A stretch of DNA of 64,000 nt from Sesamum alatum. Taxonomy: Eukaryota > Streptophyta > Magnoliopsida > Lamiales > Pedaliaceae. Shown here in pieces: positions 1 to 11,609 of this stretch. The position numbers were made by a program, and so were the translations under genes. Each line of letters begins with the position of its first letter. The stretch's first letter is position 1. The DNA is taken from contig JACGWO010000006.1 in the NCBI GenBank assembly GCA_034509735.1, positions 883,001-947,000 on the forward strand. The letters run 5' to 3'. The notes beneath the pieces were generated by a model, which did not search any database, was not told where the DNA came from, and worked only from the letters and a program-made list of their open reading frames with translations.

Positions 1-397
1 CATACAAGATCGTGTCCCGGTTAGGTGTCTCACAGGCAACCCAGAAGCAGTACATATAAGAGTAACAACCCATTACATTAGTATTGATATCTCTAAACAT
101 TTAAAAAATAACTTAATCTTAGGAATATATAGATATATACTTAGTATATCCTAGGTTTATGGATCTGTTGATCCTCAGAACATTCCCCGTCCTGAATAAA
201 CATAATAACCGTGTTTGGAATACTGATTATCAAATAAGACTAAGTAAACATACAAGATATATGCCATGTTAGACTCTGTCCATCTCTCATTGAAAAAAAA
301 TCTAGCTCAAAATCTTGATAAATTGATGTGACCATTAATTGAGACATGTAAAAGAAGACCAGAGAAGCACGCTATTTCCTAAAAGAAGAATCATAAC

Positions 398-3238
398 CTT
401 TTCAATTTGCATATCTTTCTTTCTTAACAATGGTCCATGGTCACAGACTGATCCTGGAGTCCTTAACTCACTTTCCAACCTAGCAACCTCTTTCTGCAGA
501 TGTTTCACCAACGCCTTATCAGACATCACTACGTTGACCTTTGCATTTGTTGATACTTCCTTTGCGCAGCTGGCAAATAAAAGAGTATTTCTTGATTGCT
601 CAACATGGCTTCTGGCAGGGCTCAAGGTGCAAATGATAGCTGTTCTTGCGTTGCCTCCCAAGGCAGGCTGCAGTATACGTGTAAGCTTTGAGTCTCTGTA
701 GTTTATGTGTCCATGTCTTCCTTTGCTGCATTAAGTTAAACAGCTCAAAATTTTGATATGGCTATGACGTACAATAGCACAACATATATGACAAACCAAT
801 AGAGGAGAATTACCCATGCATAAGGTTGTCAGAAATCTACACGACAGGGGTGTGTGTATGTGTGGAGATAGACAATGAACTGAGAGAGAGAGAGAGAGAG
901 AGAGAAAGTCCACCCTCATTGTGATGCCAATCATTCCTCAATCCTTTATCAAACTAAGATTTCCTCACCAAGAGAAACTTTTTGGGAGTAAGACAAATAC
1001 CCACAGAGAGAGACATCCATAGACAATTATAGATTCAAGATTCTCCATAACAAGACACAGCCTAAGCCGGCAAGATAGTGAAAGCGTAAACATCAACAAC
1101 TATCTCAAGGTGAAACAGAGGAAGCTCAATATCATGAATTGGTGACCACACTTAATAATTTGACTTATGAAACTTTAGGGCAGCCATCATGTAATAAAGG
1201 AAGCAAAGGAATCAGGATCAATCAACCTAAGTTTGCGAATGACAGTCCCCAAAGTTAGTAAACTGCGGTTTATGTGGCAGCCTTCTTTCAGTCTTTGCCC
1301 TACTGATAATGCTTGAGACGCCCGCTCACTTCCTGCCAGATCAACAAAATTCTGCAGGCGAAGATTTTATAAATTACAAACCTGAGAAATTTATATTTAT
1401 TTACACCATTGAAGGAATTAGCATATTGTAAGCTAATTTATCGAAAAAAATCATTTTATCCTTACCACACTAGCAGCAAGGGTGGTTGAGTTGCCCTTTC
1501 CTATAAACTCACGAGCAGAACTTTCAATTGTCTGGAGATATTAAAGAAAAAAGAGCCAACCGTGAGACTTCAATTTTTTCCAGAAAAAGAAAGCAAAAGT
1601 TTATATTATAACAAAAGACATAAGGGGAGTGAGAAGGGAGCTACTAACCAATCTAAGAATTTGATGGGATCTAGAGCTTGTTTCATTCAATGAGGTCTCC
1701 CCAATTTGTCTTTGCGCTACATACAAGTTAAAAGAAATACATAAAACACATGGCACTATGCTATAATTAACAATGCTAAACCATAGACCAAACAATGGAG
1801 AGGAAGTTCGCCAAACCTTCGCAGATGGATAACAACTCCTTGAGATGATTCCGATCCCTCAACGTTTCCTCAGTGAGCTTCTCTATTATAGTCCCTCTCT
1901 ACAGTATTAGGCAAAGTAAATAAAGCTACATGGATGAGCATGCAGGAAGAACATAGTAACTCAAACTCACTTCCGGATCATCAAGAAGCCGCAGTGGAGT
2001 ATTATCCGTGCTAAGGAGGTCTCTAACAACTTCATTATAAATCTCCATTGCAGAAAACTTTAAAACGAATGCTCTTTCTTCATGCTGGAGGAGAGACAAG
2101 AAAAATATCATTTCCAAGAAAAGTCCCATCAGGATTTCTTATCAAAGTTGAAGGAAAAGCACTCTAATGTAGAAAAACAATTTGGTCTGCTGTCATCCAG
2201 GATCCTCATCGGAGTTAGAACTTACATACCTTTTGAATATAATCATAAATATCAGCCACTGCATACTCGGTTATACCATTCATGGTGTATGTCTTTCCGC
2301 TGCTTGTTTGACCATATGCAAAAACAGTCGCTGATATGAATTGGTCCAAAATGTTTTGTCAGTTAGTTGAAACCAGTTACGTATCACATATAATAAGTGA
2401 AATTAAAAACGGAATCCCAAAAAGTATCAAGTAACCGAGAAATTTCATTAATTCAACTTACAGTTGATGCCGCCAAGTACGGAAAGAACAATGTCCTTTA
2501 TTCCTTCGTCATAAACTTCCCTTGTTCTGCAGTCACCCCTAAATACTCTGTCTACGAACATAAATGTAAACAGATACAATAAAACAGTGGGTAATAGATA
2601 CAGTAAATCAACAAGGATCATAAAAAATATATATAAAATTGTGAGGAGGGACTAGACATATTTGACATGCCAGATTTCCATGTTTCAAATTTGTAGAGGA
2701 ATCTGTGTTAACTTTTAGCATTGGTTAACATCAAATTACTATTAACATCCTGGAAGAGAGTCCAGGGTCAACCAACAAGTTCAGACACTTACTTTATAAA
2801 AAAAGTAAAACACAACCAGAATTCTCCTGAAACAAGAAAAGGTACATGGTATACTTTCAATCATTCTACTAAGGACTTAATAACATAACATGAGAAATTA
2901 TGTTCAGACAGTATAAAAGCAATTATAAATTATGCTTAGAGATCCATCACTTCAACTTCCTGAACTGGAAAAATGATCAAATTCAGGGATAAACGAAAAC
3001 ACATGCACCGCTTACCAAATGAATAAGCTGTGGGAAGTCCAGACCTCTCTTGGAGGCTGTTCCGGTACAAAATGGTGGTTGAGTTGATGCATTCCCAGTC
3101 GGCAACTTCACTCCGTGCAATCTCCTTCTCACTCAAAGGCCTCAACCTCACCAACACCAAAATCTTCTCTTCTGTTCCAGGCCCCATACCTTGCAGCTTG
3201 TCCCAATTCATCAAGTCTTCTGCACCCATTGCTCCCAT
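398..3238 (-). CDS. KIN7F: KIN-7 family kinesin, motor domain (gene continues off left edge)
   Basis: Microtubule plus-end motor of the plant kinesin-7 group. Nine exons are readable: 3238-3016, 2551-2462, 2330-2230, 2084-1971, 1898-1817, 1716-1649, 1531-1466, 1351-1227, 725-398. They total 1197 nt (399 codons) in continuous phase. Landmarks: [10 protein letters not shown] near the N-terminus, the P-loop GQTSSGKT in exon 3, switch I SSRSH in exon 6, switch II DLAGSE in exon 8, and the neck region [10 protein letters not shown] in exon 9. I start at 3238 ([12 protein letters not shown]) because family members begin there; an in-frame ATG lies upstream at 3331. The coiled-coil stalk and tail must lie beyond position 1. 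Bases 1-397 hold intron, and I could not place the next exon. The symbol follows Arabidopsis At4g38950 by similarity and gene order; other KIN-7 paralogues are possible. Confidence 0.9.
882..904. repeat. (GA)n microsatellite in kinesin intron
   Basis: About 11 GA units, inside the intron between kinesin exons 8 and 9. Confidence 0.9.
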
Positions 3239-4490
3239 TTCCCCTTCGTTTTGACTTAAATCCACTCTTATTGCATGAAGGATGAAACGTCCATTACTTG
3301 AACTCCTTGGAAATCCCAAATAAAGGAACAATCAATCTAGAACTACTGAATGGACCGTTCTCGCTAGCCCAACATGGCAAGGCAGTTAGACTAGTGAACA
3401 ACAGGGTTGTTGTGCCTTCTAATATAAACAAAATACCAGAACAGACCAATAGATTGTTTATCTGCAACAAGGAAAGCTCAGTTATAGAGAGGTTTAACCA
3501 ACTAATATGATATTGTTAGGCAAAAACGGAATAATTCAGGGGTTGGTTGTGATTAATCACTTTGCTTAATGTTAGGCCTCATGCCTTTTCTTCCAACAGA
3601 AACCTAAAAGTTCCAATTTTTGACAGAGTCCCGAAACAAAAATCAACATTAGATAGCTTTGCTTAATGGGGACCCCAACTATGCTTCAAGTCCAAGTCAA
3701 GATGCATTTTTTTAAATATTTCTTATTTCTTATTACAAAAGGCCGGTGAAAACATGAATAGTGGACCCCCAACACTCACACACAGGTACATACATGTATA
3801 CGAAAAACATACATTGTTCACAAACTTTATACGGTGACAGTTACATCAAGATTTCACCTTTTCATGTTGGTTCCTATTGAACCGATACTTCAGATTAGGA
3901 TTTGTAATTGAATTCGATCAGAAGCTCCTCCCCTGCGAAGTCAGAATGAATCCAAAATGTAATCTTTGAATTTCCGGATCACCAAATGCAAAATTCACCA
4001 TTAAACTACATAATAACCTCCAAAAAACGCAGGATTTGGTCATGAAACCACGAGCAACTCCACCTTAACTTCGAAAGACGAAAAAAACTAATAACAATTA
4101 CGTGCTAACTTTAGCAACAAATTCGCCTACAAGATTAAGCATTTAATGCACACACATTCAAAAGCTTATCTCGTATTATTGATCAGCAATTCAGCGAAAC
4201 TTTTTCCAAGTCCCAAAAACCCAGCTACAGAAAGTTCCATCTCTCTAAAAGTAAAGAGTTTGAAGCTCACGCTTCGTGATTAGAAACGACGCTTGAGTTC
4301 GGCCTCAGTCTTGTTCAGGTGAAAATACACTTTACGCATCGAGTAAAGTGAATACAATACTTCTCGAAGCAGTAAGAACAAGAAGAATACAAAGATCAAA
4401 CTACCAACACCAAATGGAACAGTAAAAATCGGTGAAAAATCTTACCCCCCCGCCCCCAACTGAAGTTGAGAAACTTCTTACGCCATTACT

Positions 4491-4536
<46 letters not shown>

Positions 4537-4960
4537 GTATATATATACTATACGTATAAATATGCATGTATATACGCATACAGTGGTACAGTGACTACAG
4601 TCACTGTCACAGAACTGAGTGAGGCGTGAATGGCGAAGATGAGGGTGAACGTTATACTTGTTGCGCCTCCGGGAATGGGAGAGAGATAGAATGACGAATT
4701 TGCCCTTGCTTTATTTTGAAAAGCCTGGGGGAGAAGCACGTGCCCACGTGAGCATCGTCGGTGGGATTGAACTCAAGGGCGTAGACTACGGTACAACGGG
4801 AGTATCTGGACCAATCACTTTACCGTTGGGTGGGGTTGAGTTCCAGCCTCCACGCGCCACTGGCTCGGAAGGGCGCGCCCCACCGCCCACCCTCTCTCCT
4901 CTACTACCAGTTCTCCCAATTCTTTTATGTCTAATTTCATTTTTCTATAAACTTAAAATA
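3239..4960 (-). promoter_or_regulatory. Kinesin leader and promoter region
   Basis: No further coding exon is visible. The stretch probably holds the 5' UTR, perhaps with a leader intron, and the promoter. A pure (CT)19 tract lies at 4495-4532, GA on the transcribed strand. Such tracts are common in plant 5' leaders and core promoters. GC content rises at 4650-4900 before the AT-rich spacer begins. No TATA box could be assigned with confidence. Confidence 0.4.
4495..4532. repeat. (CT)19 microsatellite
   Basis: Uninterrupted CT dinucleotides upstream of the kinesin start. They are followed at once by a short TA-rich run. Confidence 0.95.
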
Positions 4961-5264
4961 TAAAAATAATTTTATTTTTTAATCAATCAATTTTAATTAC
5001 ATTAAAATCTCAATAATAAATAAATAATATATTGATTATTAATAAATAATAATAATACACATTAGTATAATTTAAATTCACAGTCTTATAAATATAGAGT
5101 AATCATTTCGTCAATTTAATTAGGATTTTATTTTTTAATACGGTAATTATATAACTATGTCAGTATCTTAATAAATCATGCAATACATTAGTTCAATCAT
5201 ATAACTAAAACAATGAGATAAATTTAAAATAAACTCATATAAAGTAAAACAAGTAATCCATATG

Positions 5265-5340
5265 TTTGATAGGACTTAAACTTATAACCTCAATTTTGTT
5301 TTTAAAAGTGCAGCCTTAACCACTAAACTAATAAATCAAC
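5265..5340 (-). mobile_element. tRNA-derived SINE-like head (degenerate)
   Basis: On the minus strand an A-box-like TAGTTTAGTGGTTAAGG (5314-5330) is followed about 30 nt later by a decayed B-box-like stretch ending AAGTTTAAGTCC. The spacing suits a tRNA-derived SINE promoter. I did not find a poly-A tail or target duplication. Confidence 0.3.
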
Positions 5341-5394
5341 ACATAGTTTTATCTATACTAATAAAAAAAAGAAAGATATTTTTCATCATAAAAA

Positions 5395-6172
5395 AGGGGT
5401 TAAATACAGTACAATTCCTGAAGTATCCGCCCCACAATACTTAACCCCTAAAGTATTAAAACCTTAAAAAAGAAAAACTATGACCTTTGATTTTTAAGTT
5501 TGAAAATCCAATCTTACCCTTACTAAATTACTTTCTTAATAAAAATTAATGAAATTTCTAAAATGCCAAAATCACCATTTATCGAGACTTTGTCTAGTTC
5601 TACTTTCACTTATTCATTGAGCTCTTTTTATTTTCATAATCATAAAGTGCTTAGTGTTCATTTTATTTTAGATCCATTTGTTTGGCAAATCAATTTAAAA
5701 ATAAATTTATACATGCATATATATTTATATATTTACTTTAAAAATATACAATTAATAAAATCAAAAGGGTTGATGAACTAATAAAACAATAAATAATTAA
5801 TATATATTTATATATATGGTAATTATATAAATATGATAAGTATATGTATGTATAAATTTATTTTTAACTTAATTGGTTTGACAAACAAATAAAACTAAAA
5901 TAAAATAAGCTCAAAGTATTTTACGATTACCGAAATAAAAAGAGTTCAATGAACAAGTGAAACTATAATTAGATAAAAGCTTGGACAAAGGGTGAGTTTA
6001 GCATTTTAGAAATCTCTTTATATTTTTTTTCCAAAAGAGTAATTTTTGTAAGGGTAAAATGGACTTTTCAATCTTAAAAGTTAAAGGTATGGGGTTTGAA
6101 TGTTTTAATACTTTAGAGAATAATTGATGCGGGGTGGATATTTTAGGGATAATAACTGTATTTAATCTCAAA
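5395..6172. mobile_element. Foldback element with ~300-bp inverted arms (MULE-like)
   Basis: The left arm (about 5395-5720) reappears inverted as the right arm (about 5840-6172). Matching blocks include TTAAATACAGT at the outer ends, the AAAGTATTAAAAC block, the TTTTGATTTTTAAG/CTTAAAAGT block, TTACCCTTA, and CAAATCAATTTAAAAATAAATTTATAC at the inner edge. An AT-rich 120-bp loop separates the arms. Flanking 9-mers ATAAAAAAG and CAAAAAAAG agree at 7 of 9 positions, which would suit the 9-bp duplications made by Mutator-like elements. There is no coding capacity. Confidence 0.6.
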
Positions 6173-6880
6173 AAAAGTATTTTGTGAAACCACCACACCA
6201 ATTTTACCGATAATCGCCTTAAATTGATCTTTTTTATTTTTTTTTCTTTTTTCTTATTGTAATGTATTAATTTATATGTTTTATTATTATTTATAATTTA
6301 TTTTTTAAAATATTAAATATTATTTATTATATGCACTCAAAATATGACGTGTTTCCACGTCTGGTTTTCCAAATACCAAACTTTGATAGACAAAGTGGAG
6401 CCAGGCATGGTAAGAATTTAGCAATGGATGGTTGAAAATGATTATTTCACCACAGAGTTAACATGGTGAAATCATTAAACTGCGCCCCACTTTGGACCAT
6501 TTTTTGAGACCATCGAATGCAATCTCAACACTCTGATTTATCATACAACTAATTAACTATCATTAATTTGGATAAAATTACTCAAAAAAAAGATTAAAGA
6601 AAAAATTGCGATTGTAAAAATTTTGAGGTGAAAACGTTATTTTGTTCTGACTGTTGTGCAGTTGTGGTGTTATACTAATGTAATCAGTATATAGTCTGTT
6701 GTTCAAATATATGATATGTTAATATTTTAATATGAAATTTTGAATATATTTAATAATGAAGAGAAAAGTTATCAGCAACGATACCATTTTTTTCTATAAA
6801 AATAAAAAATGTAAAAATAATAATTAATTATGTTTTTATGTTATTTGGTAAAAGAAATTGTTATATTCATATATTTAATA

Positions 6881-8157
6881 GGGATAATTACACCATCCTT
6901 CTAAGAGGTTTCATATAATTGCACGTAAACTTTTTGTAGTTCAAGAAATTACATATAGTATCCCTAATATTTGTTTCTATAATAAATAGATCATTCGTTA
7001 GTTAAAATTTAATAAATTTGTTGATATTATCAAAAAATAAATAAATAAAATTTCACATTTACCCCCGATTGACTTAATATTGACTTATTATAAATCAAAC
7101 AAATATGTTCTTGACCAAAGTACCCTCTCTTGACGTCAAAGTATTTTTGAATAAATTACCAATTAAAGCCCAAATAAATCGGCTAACAATTGGGTTCCAA
7201 GATAAAAGTCCATAATAAATTTGGGTTCGTCATGAAGAAATTAAATTCATAAGCCCATATTAAAATTTGGTCTTATGTATTTTTATAGGTCAATCCGAAA
7301 TAAATATATATTATTTTGGATTGGCTAAATTGGGCCAAGTACATGTTCAGAAATGCAGTCCATCAGAAGACTAGTCCATGTTAAAGCCCGCGGTGATCAA
7401 GTCCAACAGGCATGAGCCCAAGCTACCGTAGCCCTACTCATACCTATAAATAAGGAGCCTCCACCACTCAAGAGGAAATGACATAGAGCATTGGAGCACA
7501 AGACAAGAAGTCACTCCATACAACACCAGAAATCCAAAGGAATCCAAGTTCAAAAGCTCTCTGCCACAACAAAAATTCACGACCATGAAGGTTTCACGTC
7601 TTCTCGGCATCAAATCCATCAAGCCTTGATACCAAATTTCAAGGTGATATGTAATCCCCTCACAAATTCGGAGGAGATTACACATCAACGTCCAAGAATA
7701 AGCTTCCCCTTGGATTGACATTCGGAAGGAAGAATCAGGGAATTACATCCAAATTAGAGATTGTATCCACTTTTATTTTTAAATTAATAAACTCCATTTG
7801 TTCATATTTTTATTGTCTCGTAATTATTTTTGCAGGCACGAAATTTTGTGTGAACACCCTCATAAAAGGTGAAAATATACTTCATGACACGCATTAACGT
7901 ATAAAGATATATATTGGTAGTTCGATCGAAAAAATATATATGACATGCAATAAGTCAACAGGGTAAATATGGATTTTGATTGATTTTATTTTTTTTATTT
8001 TTTGCTAATATCATCAAATTCGGTGATTTTTGGTTAACATATAAATCTATTTATTAGATAAAAAACAAACGTTAGGGGTAGTAGATATAATTTTCAAAGT
8101 CATAAAGAGTTTATCTGTAATTACATCAAATTTTAGAGGAGACGGTGTAATTATCCC
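6881..8157. mobile_element. MULE-type element, family A copy 1 (interrupted by a solo LTR)
   Basis: Terminal inverted repeats begin GGGATAATTACACC and end GGTGTAATTATCCC, and the inverted similarity runs over 200 bp inward. The element is flanked by an exact 9-bp duplication TATTTAATA (6872-6880 and 8158-8166), as expected for Mutator-like transposition. Its length is 1277 bp. Removing the 729-bp LTR insertion and its 5-bp duplication leaves 543 bp, almost the same as copy 2 (541 bp). It has no transposase, so it is non-autonomous. Confidence 0.85.
7128..7856 (+). mobile_element. Solo LTR nested in the MULE
   Basis: This 729-bp segment interrupts the MULE and is flanked by a 5-bp duplication CCCTC (7123-7127 and 7857-7861). 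It begins TCTTGAC (TG changed to TC) and ends GAACA, in keeping with the TG...CA ends of LTRs. A TATA-like CTATAAATAAGG at about 7443-7454 is followed by GC-richer sequence, like an LTR U3/R junction. No primer-binding site, gag-pol or second LTR is present. This is the outcome expected from recombination between the two LTRs of a full retrotransposon. Confidence 0.75.
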
Positions 8158-8201
8158 TATTTAATAAATAAATTATTATTTATATCATAATAGATAAATT
8201 T

Positions 8202-8600
8202 GGATAAACTATAGCCACCTCCCTAAAGTTTGGCATAATTATAAATATCCCCTCATAATTTGAAAAATTATGAATACGCCCCGAGGTTTGTAATTTTTAA
8301 TCAAATACCTGAAATTGGCCATTTTGTCCTTAAATTTTTATTAAAATTATAGAAAAATTAGTCGAGGTAAATTGTATTATTGCTTCTCTATGTAAAAAAA
8401 CTTAAGAAACCTCTCTATGCGTATTGTAGTCCCATTTTTTTTTTTAAGAATTAAGTAAAAAATAATTCCGTGCATAAGAGTATTTTGGTCAGTTCATCCA
8501 TAAAAATGGATGAAAATGAATTATTTGTTAGACGATTACAATCCTTATAAGGATATTTGTAATTATGTCAAACCTTACGGGAGGTAGTCGTAATTTACCC
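8202..8600. mobile_element. MULE-like MITE, family B copy 1
   Basis: The ends are inverted: GGATAAACTATAGCCACCTCC against GGGAGGTAGTCGTAATTTACCC. Flanking 9-mers GATAAATTT (8193-8201) and TATAAATTT (8601-8609) match at 8 of 9. The interior carries blocks shared with the other family members, for example TGAAATTGGCCATTTTGTCC and TTTTGGTCAGTTCATCC. It has no coding capacity. Confidence 0.75.
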
Positions 8601-8609
8601 TATAAATTT

Positions 8610-9080
8610 ATTTTGTAAATGAGAATTGTTTTACATAAAATGAAGAGAAAGTGGGGGAGAAAGCAGAGGCAAAAGGGCTCATATTCTCCAATGCAAATGT
8701 TTGCAAATTCAACAAAAAAATGTTTAGAAATTCAACGAAATGATTAAGTTAAGATGATTAAATAATGAGGAAAAAGGTTGACTTTTTGAATGAGAGAAAG
8801 ATGTAAATAGTGGTTAAGCAATAGACAGTTGATGATTACCCACAAACCAACCTGTCTAACCTACCGGCCGATGATGGGAGGTGGTTGGGCCCGGGCCCAA
8901 TCAACTCCCCTAATTAATCAACTTTAATTAATGGAGGTCGTCTCCCGATGTATTGAAGTTTTCATTGTATTTACCTATTTGACTTGAGCAATACATTAAT
9001 GCCCAAAAACCGTGTCGGTACCAGAAGCTGTATTATTATTGTTATATTTGTTATAGTATGTAATTTACTATATTATTGAA
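8610..9080. other. Spacer between elements
   Basis: AT-rich spacer without any coding exon I can support. It includes a short GC-richer patch with GGCCCGGGCCC at about 8888-8898. Confidence 0.4.
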
Positions 9081-9089
9081 TATATTTAA

Positions 9090-9630
9090 GGGATAATTAT
9101 ATTACCCTCTCATAAAATTTGGTGTAATTACACGTAAATTCTCTGAAGTTTGAAAAATTACATCTACTACTAATGAGGTTTGTTTTTGTATAACAAATAG
9201 TCTATCCATTAGTCAAAATTCACCGAATTTATTGATATTAGCAAAATAAATTGAATTAAATGTGAGATTTGACATCGATTGACTTATTACTGACTTATTG
9301 TAGGTCAAACGAATATTTTTATGACCAAACACCCTTATATATCGTCATATATTAATGCATGAGAGGAAGTATGTCTTCACCGTTATAAGGGTAATTTAGT
9401 TATAAAAGATTTGTTTGGCCTGCATTAAGTCATTAATAAGTCAATTGAGGGTAAACATCGATTCTCATTCAGTTTTTTGTTAATATCAACAAATTTGATG
9501 AATTTTAACTAACGGAATGACCTATTTGTTAGATAGAAGCAAATGTTGGGAGTACTAAATGTAATTTTCTAAACTACAGGAGGTCTATGTGTAATTACAC
9601 CAAATCTCCGGAGAGGAGTGTAATTATCCC
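9090..9630. mobile_element. MULE-type element, family A copy 2
   Basis: It begins GGGATAATTATATTACCCTC and ends GTGTAATTATCCC. Flanking 9-mers TATATTTAA (9081-9089) and TGTATTTAA (9631-9639) match at 8 of 9. Length is 541 bp. It aligns end to end with copy 1 once the LTR is removed. No ORF of note. Confidence 0.8.
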
Positions 9631-9639
9631 TGTATTTAA

Positions 9640-11150
9640 ATTTAAAAACTAATTCAATATATTAATAATTTATCAATGAGTAAATACATTTACAAAAATT
9701 ACTAATTCTCATTTTCCAAAAATATATTTTTTTTAATGTGTCAGTTATTATTACTTCATAAATTTCAATCGTCAACAATTAATAAAATGTCGATTTCTAA
9801 TCAAATATGTATACATAATTAATAACTACTGTCACAATAGACCAACAACTACTATTAAAATTGACAACTATTCACACAGCACAGATCGATGGGACTCGAA
9901 CCCATGACCTCATTGTTATGGAACCTGAACTTCGTCAATTGAACAAAGCATTATGGGCCCAAAATAGAACTTTTAAAAATGTGACTTGTTTTAAAATTTT
10001 ATTTCATATTAATCAAAGGAAACCCAATATTCTTCGAAATGAACTTTTGCAATATATTTCCAAACAAGTTCTTATTTCCTAGTTACCATGGACATGGAAT
10101 TCTTATAGTAAGCCCAAATAATAGGCCCTATAAGCTCGGCCCACAGTGTGTTGGGCTGAATAAAGAAATTGGGGCGGCCCAATTACAAACAAATGACAAA
10201 CACACGTACGATGAGAAAAATATTTGTGGGACATAAAAGATATGAGATTGGTGGTTGGGAATGGAGGAAGGGTTGCTTTCATTCCAAACAATGATGACTC
10301 TGGGGTTTGTGGCTATGCATCAGCAAAGAGGTTTCTGATGAGTCTCTAATGAAAAATTCCAATCTCTTATGTCAGAGAAAAAAATTAAAAAGATATTGTT
10401 TTCTTTACACTTGGCTGTTGGTTGTGGATCAAGATTCAAGCTAACATTTCAATATTTTAACTCCAATGATTTTTTAATATTTTGGATATAGAGATAAAAT
10501 TTAAAAAATTAACTATTATTTAATGTAATGGGACTAAAGCATATGTAATCTTTTAGTTCAACAACTTAATGTTGATATGTGTCTCACATCGATTATAAAA
10601 AATTTAAACGATTTATGATTAATTATACGAAATAGAACTCCGATCCTATCTTATTGTCACAAGTAAATGGTATCTGATCGTGGTCATGGAGTCGATGTCA
10701 CGTGTCAATCTTCCTTTAATACTTTGATGTTCGAGAAATAACTTGAAAATATAAGATTAAGGGAGCTAGGGTTGCTTGACGGGGAAACTCCGATGCTCAA
10801 ATCAACTAATAGATCTAATAAAGAGGGCTAACAAAATAATAAGAGGTCAAATGTGCGTAACAGATTCGGGTTGTATTTGGGAGATGTTAATTGATATTTT
10901 CTTATAAATTTGTATTTTTCAATGAAGTGTCACTTTATAGTAAGAAACTTGTCTCTAAACTATGTTATTCCCATATCCTTCCAATTTTCAATTATTCTAT
11001 TTCACCTTGTTTTATATTATTATCTTATTATAACCTTTAAAAAATCTATAAAATAATAAAAAAATCCACTATTAGAGAATAATTAATTTAGTATCTTATT
11101 ACATTTTCAAGAATATGAGACATTTGTCTGAAACTCATTAGTTGATGAGG
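9640..11150. other. Intergenic spacer with a tRNA/SINE-like B-box
   Basis: No gene recognised. On the minus strand at 9892-9902 there is a perfect B-box GGTTCGAGTCC inside GGTCATGGGTTCGAGTCCCATC, resembling the promoter of a tRNA-derived SINE or a tRNA relic. No intact cloverleaf, A-box or target duplication could be shown. The remainder is AT-rich and unassigned. Confidence 0.4.
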
Positions 11151-11191
11151 GCGAAGTGGGGATACACCCTAAAACTCAACTAATACGCGGA

Positions 11192-11367
11192 CACGTGTCA
11201 GCTCAGTACAGTGAATGCACCCCGTTTACTGTGCACTGGCGAGGTAGCTTAAGAAACCCCGCACGCAACTTGTTGACCCGTTTTCCTTGTACCTCCGAAA
11301 ATCCTGAACGCCTTCCTCGGAACCCCGGCCCAGCCACTGTTCTGTCCCCTGCCACACCGTATAAAAA
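11192..11367 (+). promoter_or_regulatory. BBX19 promoter: G-box and TATA box
   Basis: A palindromic GACACGTGTC contains the G-box CACGTG (11192-11197). A TATA box, TATAAAAA, lies at 11360-11367, about 243 bp before the start codon. The G-box is the known site for HY5 and PIF factors in light-regulated genes, which suits a B-box gene. Actual binding is inferred. Confidence 0.6.
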
Positions 11368-11609
11368 CCCGCCGCCGCAGAAAGCCTCGCCTTGTCTCAA
11401 TATGTGTAATCTTCACACGCACACACTCAGTGTATTCTAGTGTGTGTTTGAGCCGTATATACGTATAGTTGTCCGTATCTATAACTCGAGGCGTTGTTTA
11501 TGGGGGAGATGTTATACGCATACTTCTGTGTGTATGTATATCTGGTGACTGTGAAGTGAAAGAGGTATCGGCGTAGGGTGACTGAAAATTGAAGAGATAA
11601 ACAGTGGCA

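Noticed and set aside
1..397. Possible next kinesin exon, for example GACGGGGAATGTTCTGAGG read on the minus strand near 180-200 after TTTATTCAG
   Set aside because: No matching GT donor and no similarity to the expected coiled-coil sequence.
10574..10600. GTCTCACATCG followed by TATAAAA, resembling a plant snRNA upstream element and TATA
   Set aside because: The upstream element has a mismatch, and no U-snRNA sequence follows.
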